The notes under the pieces were generated by a model that saw only the letters and a program-made list of their open reading frames with translations, was not told the origin of the DNA and did not search any database. From assembly GCA_017484235.1 (NCBI GenBank), contig JAFUTM010000124.1, positions 1-6,250 on the forward strand: a DNA stretch of 6,250 nucleotides, written 5' to 3'. Shown piece after piece: positions 1-5,295 of this stretch. The first letter of the stretch is position 1. The number at the start of each line of letters is the position of its first letter. Both the position numbers and the translations under genes were made by a program. Source of the stretch: Selenomonadaceae bacterium (GTDB taxonomy: Bacteria > Bacillota > Negativicutes > Selenomonadales > Selenomonadaceae).

Positions 1-60
1 ATCATCGGACAGTCGTTTTTCAACTTTAGGTACCATATGAATTAAATCTAATGCTTTCAT
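1..60 (-). CDS. N-terminal fragment of an unidentified protein, cut by the window edge
   Basis: An ATG at 60-58 opens a frame that runs off the window after 20 codons, beginning MKALDLIHMVPKVEKRLSDD. The start is supported by an AAAGGA Shine-Dalgarno sequence at 75-70, nine bases upstream, and by its position only 20 bases after the fabK stop codon in the same direction. It is therefore likely to be the next gene of the plsX-fabK operon. The visible residues look like an amphipathic helix and carry no diagnostic motif. Fatty acid clusters of related bacteria often contain a MarR-type regulator, acpP, fabD, fabG or fabF. The sequence does not resemble the usual N-termini of AcpP or FabZ, and a MarR-type regulator is possible but cannot be shown from 20 residues. 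Confidence 0.55.
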   Translation of the reverse strand, partial: MKALDLIHMVPKVEKRLSDD

Positions 61-80
61 TGTATCATATCCTTTGATAT

Positions 81-1025
81 TTAAAACTTCGATTGTATGT
101 TTTCAGCAACTTGTGGCAGACCGTTCACAATGTCTTCAATAATTTGTTTGACTGGTTTAATGTCTTCGAGCATACCAGAAATTTGACCAATCATAACAGA
201 TCCATTTTCAACATCGCCCTCATGTGTTGCACGGTGCAAACTGCCGACACCAAGCTTTTCTAATTCTTCATTAGAAGCACCATTCGCTTCCATTTCAAGA
301 TATGTACGAGTGAATTTATTGGCAATAACGCGAGCCGGATGTCCAAGCGTGCGACCGGTAACGACAGTAGAGCGATCTTTTGCCTTAAGTACCAGATTTT
401 TATAATTCGGGTGAGCAATACACTCTTCAGATAATACAAAACGAGTGCCCATTTGTATGCCGCTTGCACCAAGCGCAAATGCCGCTGCCATACCGCGTGA
501 ATCGGCAATGCCGCCTGCTGCAATGACCGGCACCTCTACGGCATCGACAACCTGTGGTATCAATGGAAATGTTGCGATCTCTCCAATATGACCGCCGCTT
601 TCCAGACCTTCAGCAATCACCGCGTCAGCTCCGCCTCTTACCAGTCTTTTTGCAAGTGCAACCGAAGCGATAACTGGTATAACTTTAGTACCGATTTCTT
701 TTAAAGCAGGCATATATTCACCTGGATTGCCGGCACCTGTCGTTACAACCGGTACTTTTTCGTCAACTACAACCTGCATTACTTCTTTAACAAATGGTGA
801 CATTAACATAATGTTGACACCAAAAGGCTTGTCAGTCCAGCCTTTACATTTTTGAATTTCTTTTCTTAAAACGTCAGGCGGCATATGTCCGGCTCCAATA
901 AGACCGAGACCACCCGCATTTGACACGGCAGATGCAAGTTCAGCTGTGCCAATCCAAGCCATTCCACCTTGAAATATTGGATATTTAATTTTAAGTAATT
1001 TACAGATGACATTATTTTCAAACAT
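81..1025 (-). CDS. fabK: Enoyl-[acyl-carrier-protein] reductase II, FMN-dependent (FabK)
   Basis: FabK reduces the trans-2-enoyl-ACP double bond using NAD(P)H through bound FMN, the last step of each round of type II fatty acid elongation in the cytosol. It is unrelated to the FabI short-chain reductase and resists triclosan. The 314-residue product is a single TIM-barrel of the nitronate monooxygenase/FabK family. Visible motifs are YPIFQGGMAW (15-24), KPFGVNIMLMSPF (66-78), VVTTGAGNP (93-101), SGGHIG (143-148) with His146 at the position of the FabK catalytic histidine, the phosphate-binding GGIAD (171-175) and MGTRF (192-196). The match to pneumococcal FabK, recalled from memory, is strong throughout and favours FabK over a generic nitronate monooxygenase. 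The ATG at 1025 was chosen because AAGGAGG (1042-1036) lies 10 bases upstream; the longer frame from TTG at 1055 would read through that site. The gene starts 42 bases after plsX. Confidence 0.92.
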   Translation of the reverse strand: MFENNVICKLLKIKYPIFQGGMAWIGTAELASAVSNAGGLGLIGAGHMPPDVLRKEIQKCKGWTDKPFGVNIMLMSPFVKEVMQVVVDEKVPVVTTGAGNPGEYMPALKEIGTKVIPVIASVALAKRLVRGGADAVIAEGLESGGHIGEIATFPLIPQVVDAVEVPVIAAGGIADSRGMAAAFALGASGIQMGTRFVLSEECIAHPNYKNLVLKAKDRSTVVTGRTLGHPARVIANKFTRTYLEMEANGASNEELEKLGVGSLHRATHEGDVENGSVMIGQISGMLEDIKPVKQIIEDIVNGLPQVAENIQSKF

Positions 1026-1035
1026 TAAAACGTGT

Positions 1036-1042
1036 CCTCCTT
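1036..1042 (-). promoter_or_regulatory. Shine-Dalgarno site of fabK
   Basis: AAGGAGG, a full match to the anti-Shine-Dalgarno sequence, sits 10 bases before the ATG at 1025. It decides the start: the longest open frame begins with TTG at 1055, upstream of this site, and would add ten residues (MMACEGGHVL) that do not resemble FabK N-termini. Confidence 0.85.
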
Positions 1043-1067
1043 CACATGCCATCAATTTATTATAGTG

Positions 1068-2075
1068 TTATTCTTTATTCTGATTTTCAATAGCTGCTTT
1101 AATGTGACCTAAAACATTACTCTTAACATAGTCGTTGGCCGCCCCTATCGCACTGCAGACAGACTTAGCATTAGATGAGCCGTGACTTATTACACAGCAA
1201 CCATTAACGCCTAAAAGTGGTGCACCACCATATTCAGATGCGTCCAACTTTTTGCCGAGTTTTTTAAGCGTTGGCGTTAAAAGCAGTGCTCCAACTTTCG
1301 CCGCTACTCCGCCATCAGCCACAGCTTCTTTTATCAATTTTAATATCGTCGTTGCAAGGCCTTCGGCAAATTTTAATACTACATTGCCGACAAAACCGTC
1401 GCAAACAACTACATCAAAATGACCTTTTGGAATATCGCGGCCTTCAGCATTTCCAGTAAAATTTATAGTTTTTAAATCTTTTAATAATTGATAGGTAGCT
1501 TTGACTTGTTCGTTGCCTTTGGATTCTTCTTCGCCGATATTTAAAAGTCCGACTTTAGGATTTTGTTTGCCAAAAACGTGTTCGGCATAAATAGAACCCA
1601 TCATTCCACTTTGCACTAAATGTTCAGGTTTACTGTCAACATTTGCGCCGGAATCCAGAAGCAGCGTCACACCTTTTGGCGTTGGAATAGGAGTTGCAAT
1701 GGTTGGTCGACCAATGCCGCGTATTCTTTTTAAAATCAATTGTGCTGCTGCAACCGAAGCTCCGGTACTGCCAGCCGATAAAACTGCATCACACTCGCCA
1801 TTTTTGACAAGTTCAGTCGCCACAACAATAGAAGAATCTTTTTTATTTCTCACCGCGTCGGCTGGGTGTTCTCCCATTTCAACAACTTCTGAAGCGTGTT
1901 GGATTGTAATTGGAAGCTGCTGCCAATCTGGTTCACGTTTCAACACATCTTTTATTTTTATTTCGTCTCCGACTAAAACTATTTCGCAATCATATTTTTT
2001 CGCTGCCCGAACTGCTCCAAAAACTATCTGCTCCGGTGCATAATCTCCACCCATTGCGTCGACTGCAATCTTCAA
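1068..2075 (-). CDS. plsX: Phosphate acyltransferase PlsX (acyl-ACP:phosphate acyltransferase)
   Basis: PlsX converts acyl-ACP and inorganic phosphate to acyl-phosphate, the acyl donor for PlsY, and so links fatty acid synthesis to phospholipid synthesis; it is a peripheral membrane enzyme. The 335-residue product has the family's normal length. Visible landmarks are the start MKIAVDAMGGDYAP, EHPADAVRNKKDSS (69-82), LSAGSTGA (99-106), LLLDSGANVDSKPEHL (138-153), LLNIGEEESKGNE (177-189), VVVCDGFVGNVVLK (222-235) and EYGGAPLLGVNG (281-292), all typical of PlsX. The start is a TTG at 2075-2073: GAGGAG (2089-2084) lies 8 bases upstream and the resulting N-terminus matches the family. Another in-frame TTG at 2081 is only 2 bases from that site and is unlikely. 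The gene follows rpmF after a 140-base gap with a terminator-like hairpin, and fabK follows 42 bases later. The TTG start may keep translation modest. Confidence 0.95.
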   Translation of the reverse strand: MKIAVDAMGGDYAPEQIVFGAVRAAKKYDCEIVLVGDEIKIKDVLKREPDWQQLPITIQHASEVVEMGEHPADAVRNKKDSSIVVATELVKNGECDAVLSAGSTGASVAAAQLILKRIRGIGRPTIATPIPTPKGVTLLLDSGANVDSKPEHLVQSGMMGSIYAEHVFGKQNPKVGLLNIGEEESKGNEQVKATYQLLKDLKTINFTGNAEGRDIPKGHFDVVVCDGFVGNVVLKFAEGLATTILKLIKEAVADGGVAAKVGALLLTPTLKKLGKKLDASEYGGAPLLGVNGCCVISHGSSNAKSVCSAIGAANDYVKSNVLGHIKAAIENQNKE

Positions 2076-2083
2076 ATTCAACG

Positions 2084-2089
2084 CTCCTC
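2084..2089 (-). promoter_or_regulatory. Shine-Dalgarno site of plsX
   Basis: GAGGAG, 8 bases before the TTG at 2075 and 2 bases before the alternative TTG at 2081. The spacing selects the downstream TTG, giving the canonical MKIAVDAMGGD start. The site lies only 4 bases after the T-tract of the terminator-like hairpin (2094-2123). Confidence 0.8.
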
Positions 2090-2107
2090 ATACAAAAAAT
2101 GAGCAGG
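2084..2107 (-). promoter_or_regulatory. Possible hairpin sequestering the plsX ribosome binding site
   Basis: Reading the minus strand, CTCAT (2103-2099) is the exact reverse complement of ATGAG (2091-2087), separated by a 7-base loop. After one G-G mismatch (2104/2086) two more pairs form (2105/2085 and 2106/2084), so the whole GAGGAG site is paired. The left arm is also the 3' arm of the adjacent terminator hairpin, so the two structures exclude each other. That the bases can pair is seen directly; regulation is inference. The stem is short and could be coincidental. Confidence 0.35.
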
Positions 2108-2123
2108 ACAATACACCTGCCCA
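2094..2123 (-). terminator. Intrinsic terminator-like hairpin between rpmF and plsX
   Basis: On the minus strand GGGCAGG (2122-2116) pairs with CCTGCTC (2107-2101), seven pairs including one G-U, around an 8-base loop; a flanking T-A pair (2123/2100) extends the stem to eight. Six T residues follow (2099-2094). This is the standard form of a Rho-independent terminator for minus-strand transcription. It may end the rpmF transcript. It stands only 18 bases before the plsX start codon with no space for a promoter in between, so plsX mRNA must be made by transcription through it, which suggests partial termination or attenuation. Confidence 0.7.
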
Positions 2124-2158
2124 AAAATTCACATTAAGACTGATTTATAGAAAACGAA

Positions 2159-2186
2159 TTTATCCATATTTCCACAATCATTTCAA
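2159..2186 (-). promoter_or_regulatory. Weak candidate promoter for plsX-fabK
   Basis: In the AT-rich 140-base gap between rpmF and plsX, TTGAAA (2186-2181, five of six matches to the -35 consensus) is followed after 16 bases by GATAAA (2164-2159, four of six). Transcription would begin near 2152 and give a leader of about 75 bases that contains the terminator-like hairpin. Such matches arise easily by chance in AT-rich DNA. No clear operator palindrome of FapR or FabT type was seen in the gap. Confidence 0.3.
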
Positions 2187-2215
2187 CAGAAAAATTAATA
2201 CAACTTAAAAATCAA

Positions 2216-2392
2216 TTAAGCTGTTTCGATTACCTCTCTACCATCATAGTAGCCGCATTCGAGGCATACGTGGTGAGGTAATTTAGGTTCGTGACATCTT
2301 GGACATTTTTCATAATTTGGTGCTTCCAACTTCCAGTTAGCACGACGACGATCCCTACGTGATTTAGATAATTTACGTTTTGGTGCTGCCAT
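2216..2392 (-). CDS. rpmF: 50S ribosomal protein L32 (bL32), zinc-ribbon form
   Basis: L32 is a small protein of the large ribosomal subunit. The 58-residue product starts with the hallmark MAAPKRKLSKSRRDRRRA, a very basic rRNA-contacting N-terminus, and then carries CPRC (30-33) and CLEC (43-46), the four cysteines of the zinc ribbon. This is the C+ form; bacteria with a second L32 copy often have a cysteine-free one. The ATG at 2392 was chosen because AGGAGG (2406-2401) lies 8 bases upstream; the longer frame begins at a GTG at 2401 that overlaps that site. It follows yceD by 18 bases, the conserved yceD-rpmF pairing, and is followed by a terminator-like hairpin before plsX. Confidence 0.97.
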   Translation of the reverse strand: MAAPKRKLSKSRRDRRRANWKLEAPNYEKCPRCHEPKLPHHVCLECGYYDGREVIETA

Positions 2393-2400
2393 AATTAACA

Positions 2401-2406
2401 CCTCCT
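2401..2406 (-). promoter_or_regulatory. Shine-Dalgarno site of rpmF
   Basis: AGGAGG, a perfect core, sits 8 bases before the ATG at 2392, in keeping with a highly expressed ribosomal protein gene. It rules out the in-frame GTG at 2401-2399, which overlaps it and would add three residues before the canonical MAAPKRK start. Confidence 0.85.
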
Positions 2407-2410
2407 GTTT

Positions 2411-2875
2411 TTATTCTTGCAAAAAATTTTTTAATGCCTCAAGTCTTGGGTCTACAACAAACCTATCGCAATTACATTCATTTTCATTGAGATTCGCACC
2501 GCAGATTGGGCAAAGACCTTTACAATCTTCTTTACAGAGATTTTTTATCGGTTGAGCTGCCATTACAGTATCGCGAATCATTTCAGTAATATCAACAAAT
2601 CCATCATCAACATCTTGAATTTCAACTTCTTCATTAAAATTATGTATCTGATTTTCAGTTGATTGAACAAGGCATCTGTCACAGATAAAAGACTTTTGAC
2701 ATTTAATAGTACCTTCGACATTAAATAACTTGCCGCCGTCAACAACATTTCCGGTTATTTCAATTTCATCGTTAAACTTATTTCCGTCGACATCATTTAT
2801 TAAATCTATATCTTTGGTACTGACTATAAATTTAAATGGCGTTAAACCATTTTTAGTAATCTGCACTTTGACCAT
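2411..2875 (-). CDS. DUF177 / YceD-family protein, cysteine-rich
   Basis: The 154-residue protein belongs to the YceD/DUF177 family, which is normally encoded just before rpmF and has been linked to 23S rRNA accumulation; its molecular action is not settled. An N-terminal beta-rich part (1-58) is followed by CDRC (65-68), an acidic stretch with VDITEMIRDTVMAAQPI (94-110), and a cysteine cluster, CKEDCKGLCPICG (114-126) and CNC (134-136), then DPRLEALKNFL (142-152). The LC-ED-CKGLCP-CG-NLN block and the terminal DPR-L pattern are the family signature. The spacing of the cysteines suggests metal binding, which is inference. The ATG at 2875 has only a weak GGTG site (2886-2883) seven bases upstream. 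It also overlaps a strong promoter -10 box, so a GTG start at codon 4 (2866) is an alternative. The gene starts 30 bases after pcrA and ends 18 bases before rpmF. Confidence 0.88.
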   Translation of the reverse strand: MVKVQITKNGLTPFKFIVSTKDIDLINDVDGNKFNDEIEITGNVVDGGKLFNVEGTIKCQKSFICDRCLVQSTENQIHNFNEEVEIQDVDDGFVDITEMIRDTVMAAQPIKNLCKEDCKGLCPICGANLNENECNCDRFVVDPRLEALKNFLQE

Positions 2876-2902
2876 TTTACAACACCAGCATTATCCTGTC
2901 AA
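2874..2902 (-). promoter_or_regulatory. Near-consensus sigma-A promoter overlapping the yceD start codon
   Basis: TTGACA (2902-2897), a perfect -35 box just after the pcrA stop codon, is followed after exactly 17 bases by TAAAAT (2879-2874), five of six matches to the -10 consensus. The last two bases of the -10 box are the first two of the yceD ATG. The start point would fall near 2867, inside codon 3 of yceD. The natural reading is an internal promoter feeding rpmF (and possibly plsX) independently of pcrA, leaving yceD translation to read-through mRNA from upstream. There is no extended -10 TG. Confidence 0.5.
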
Positions 2903-2905
2903 GGT

Positions 2906-5266
2906 TTAATCTTTTAATTTTTCAATTGGAGCAAATTTTAATTGCAAAGTTTTTATTCCAACTTCTTCTTCCAAAAATTTAACTTTCATTTCTCGTTCGG
3001 TGCCAAGCCCGTATACGTCAAGGACGATACCTTCGCCCCATTTTTTATGTTTAATCCGGTCACCCTGTTTCCAGCGTTTTGTCATATTTATTTCGGCTTT
3101 AGATTTTGATTTAGCTGCTTTCATTCGGATTTTGGCTTCTAAACTCAAAGCATTAGCCTTACTACGTGCAGTATTTGACTTGGCAATATTTTTGACCGCA
3201 GATGGCATTTGAGATCGCGATACGTTAATAAAAGAAGGCGTTGCACGTGATTTATCTATCAGCTGTTTATAAACATCAAGATAAGCCATCGGTATTTCTG
3301 TTAAAAATCGGGAACAGTCGCTCTTTTTAGAATTACCAAATGTAGATCGGCTTGCAGCATGTGTTATATAAAGTTTGCGCTTGGCTCTGGTTATAGCAAC
3401 ATAACAGGCGCGGCGTTCTTCTTCCAGTTGCCGTTCGTCCATCAAAGACCTCACGTGAGGAAACAGTCCTTCTTCCATTCCGGTAATAAATACAACTGGA
3501 AATTCCAGACCTTTTGCTGAATGAACTGTCATCAGCGAAACTAAATTTTCATCTTCGTTAATTACGTCAAGATCAGAAATCAACGATATATGATTTAAAA
3601 AATCTTCAAGTGTTGCATCTTCATTTTGGTTTGCAAATTCCTTTGCCACATTTACAAATTCGCCCAAGTTTTCGATTCGCGCTTCGTCTTCAGGCTTTTG
3701 ATCTGTTTTTAATTCCAGCATATATCCTGAGTTTTCCAAAATATATTTAATGTATTCATCAACGGGCAATTTATTTTTTTGATCAATGCAGTCCAAAATA
3801 AATGATGCAAATCCACGAATATTTTGTTTCATTCGTGGAGTTAATTCAATCTGATTCAGCAGCCACGAATTTGAAATAACTTCAAAAATAGATATTTCGT
3901 GTTTCTCAGCAAAGTCTTGAAGTTTAATAATAGTAGTGGTTCCAATACCACGTTTTGGCACATTGACTATGCGTTTAAAGCTCATATTATCCTGTGGATT
4001 GGAAATCAAACGTAGATATGCGAGTATATTTTTTATTTCCAAACGATCATAGAATTTTAAGCCGCCAATAATCACATATGGAATACCTGCACGCATAAAC
4101 GCCTCTTCAAGTGAACGCGACTGAGCGTTTATGCGATAAAGTAAGGCAATGTCACTGTAAGGAATGCCCTGCGATTTTAACTCTTTAATTTCATCTGCAA
4201 TTTTTAAAGCTTCATAATACTCAGTAAATGCTTCAAAAACCGTAATTTTTTCACCTTCAGGATTATTAGTCCACAAATTCTTAGGCTTGCGATAAATATT
4301 ATTTTGTATAACGGCATTTGCTGCCTCAAGAATTAATTTAGTGGAACGATAATTTTGCTCCAGCTTAATTACAGTGGCACCAGGATAATCGGCCTCGAAA
4401 CTCAATATATTATTTAAATCTGCGCCGCGCCAGCCATAAATAGACTGGTCTGCATCGCCGACAACGCAGACATTTTCATACTTTGCTGCCAGCAGCTTCA
4501 TCAAACGATACTGCACTTTATTTGTGTCTTGGTACTCGTCAACTAATATATATCTAAACTTTTCCTGATACTGATCCAAAATATCTTCATTGTTTTCAAA
4601 CAGGCGTACTGTAACTAACAGTAAATCATCAAAATCCATTGCATTCAAAGCAAGCAGCCGTTTTTCATAAAGTTCATAAATATCAGCAACAGCCCATTCA
4701 TAGTCTGATTGCACTTGAGACATGAGGACGGCATTTTTATAAGCTTTGGCATTCAGGAGAGCATTTTTGGCGTTTGAAATTCTGGATTGAACTGCGGTTG
4801 AAGAAAATCTTTTTTCATCAAGTTCAAGTTCACGCACACAGTCACGAATGACCATCTTTGAGTCGCCTGTGCTGTAAATTGAAAAATTTTTGCTATAGCC
4901 TTTTACTGCTTCAATTTCAAAACGAAGTATTTTGGCACAAAACGAGTGAAAGGTGCTGAGCCAGACAGATTTTGCCGGCTCGCCAATCATTTTTTCAGCG
5001 CGTGTTTTCATTTCGTTAGCAGCTTTATTTGTAAAAGTTATTGCCAAAATGTTCCAGGGCGCAATTCCGTGTGCCAGCAAATTAGCAATACGACAAGTCA
5101 AAACGCGCGTCTTGCCACTGCCGGCACCTGCCATAATTAAAAGTGGTCCGTCAAGACACTCTACCGCCTCAACTTGTTTTGGATTCAGTCCATCGAAAAC
5201 TTTTGGATTCCTTATATATTCTTCTTCAAATTCGTGATCTGGCTCATCTATATTATCAAAATCCAT
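2906..5266 (-). CDS. pcrA: ATP-dependent DNA helicase PcrA (UvrD/Rep superfamily 1)
   Basis: PcrA is a 3'-5' DNA helicase that acts in nucleotide excision repair, rolling-circle plasmid replication, clearing of RecA filaments and resolving replication-transcription conflicts. The 786-residue protein carries the whole superfamily 1A set: Q-motif region LNPKQVEAV (27-35), Walker A AGAGSGKT (46-53), motif Ia ITFTNKAANEM (76-86), Walker B DEYQD (243-247), motif III GDADQSIYGWRGA (270-282), motif IV QNYRS (304-308), motif V TVHSAKGLEF (580-589) and motif VI ACYVAITRAKRKL (620-632). A basic Lys/Ser/Ala-rich linker (about 658-731) leads to a C-terminal Tudor-like domain (732-786; GDRIKHKKWGEGIV), which in PcrA contacts RNA polymerase. 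ATG at 5266 is preferred because AAGGG (5279-5275) lies 8 bases upstream; a GTG at 5275 overlaps that site. It begins 29 bases after murB. The usual clostridial and bacillary partner ligA is not beside it here. Confidence 0.96.
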   Translation of the reverse strand: MDFDNIDEPDHEFEEEYIRNPKVFDGLNPKQVEAVECLDGPLLIMAGAGSGKTRVLTCRIANLLAHGIAPWNILAITFTNKAANEMKTRAEKMIGEPAKSVWLSTFHSFCAKILRFEIEAVKGYSKNFSIYSTGDSKMVIRDCVRELELDEKRFSSTAVQSRISNAKNALLNAKAYKNAVLMSQVQSDYEWAVADIYELYEKRLLALNAMDFDDLLLVTVRLFENNEDILDQYQEKFRYILVDEYQDTNKVQYRLMKLLAAKYENVCVVGDADQSIYGWRGADLNNILSFEADYPGATVIKLEQNYRSTKLILEAANAVIQNNIYRKPKNLWTNNPEGEKITVFEAFTEYYEALKIADEIKELKSQGIPYSDIALLYRINAQSRSLEEAFMRAGIPYVIIGGLKFYDRLEIKNILAYLRLISNPQDNMSFKRIVNVPKRGIGTTTIIKLQDFAEKHEISIFEVISNSWLLNQIELTPRMKQNIRGFASFILDCIDQKNKLPVDEYIKYILENSGYMLELKTDQKPEDEARIENLGEFVNVAKEFANQNEDATLEDFLNHISLISDLDVINEDENLVSLMTVHSAKGLEFPVVFITGMEEGLFPHVRSLMDERQLEEERRACYVAITRAKRKLYITHAASRSTFGNSKKSDCSRFLTEIPMAYLDVYKQLIDKSRATPSFINVSRSQMPSAVKNIAKSNTARSKANALSLEAKIRMKAAKSKSKAEINMTKRWKQGDRIKHKKWGEGIVLDVYGLGTEREMKVKFLEEEVGIKTLQLKFAPIEKLKD

Positions 5267-5295
5267 TAACTCCACCCTTCCACATAGATTAACTG

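Noticed and set aside
260..523. Minus-strand frame of 87 codons inside fabK
   Set aside because: It overlaps fabK in another frame on the same strand and looks like out-of-frame translation, with no motif of its own.
81..1025. Nitronate monooxygenase (2-nitropropane dioxygenase) as the product instead of FabK
   Set aside because: The families share a fold, but the KPFGVNIMLMSPF, VVTTGAGNP and GGHIG blocks match FabK, and the gene stands beside plsX. A detoxifying paralogue cannot be wholly excluded.
1026..1055. Longer fabK product starting at TTG 1055
   Set aside because: The extra ten codons include the AAGGAGG ribosome binding site and do not match FabK N-termini.
1059..1090. Perfect TATAAT (1064-1059) just after the plsX stop, with TTGAAA (1090-1085) upstream, as a fabK promoter
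   Set aside because: The spacer is 20 bases, too long for a normal sigma-A promoter, and there is no extended -10. A perfect -10 hexamer is common by chance in AT-rich DNA.
1699..2043. Plus-strand open frame of 114 codons opposite plsX
   Set aside because: It lies wholly antisense to an unmistakable plsX, has no family resemblance, and its composition follows from the codons of the opposite strand. The other plus-strand frames opposite plsX, pcrA and murB were dropped for the same reason.
2877..2891. Mini reading frame ATG CTG GTG TTG TAA ending just before the yceD ATG, as a leader peptide
   Set aside because: The only nearby AGGA is two bases from its ATG, too close to work, and the frame overlaps the spacer and -10 box of the predicted promoter. 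Most likely chance.
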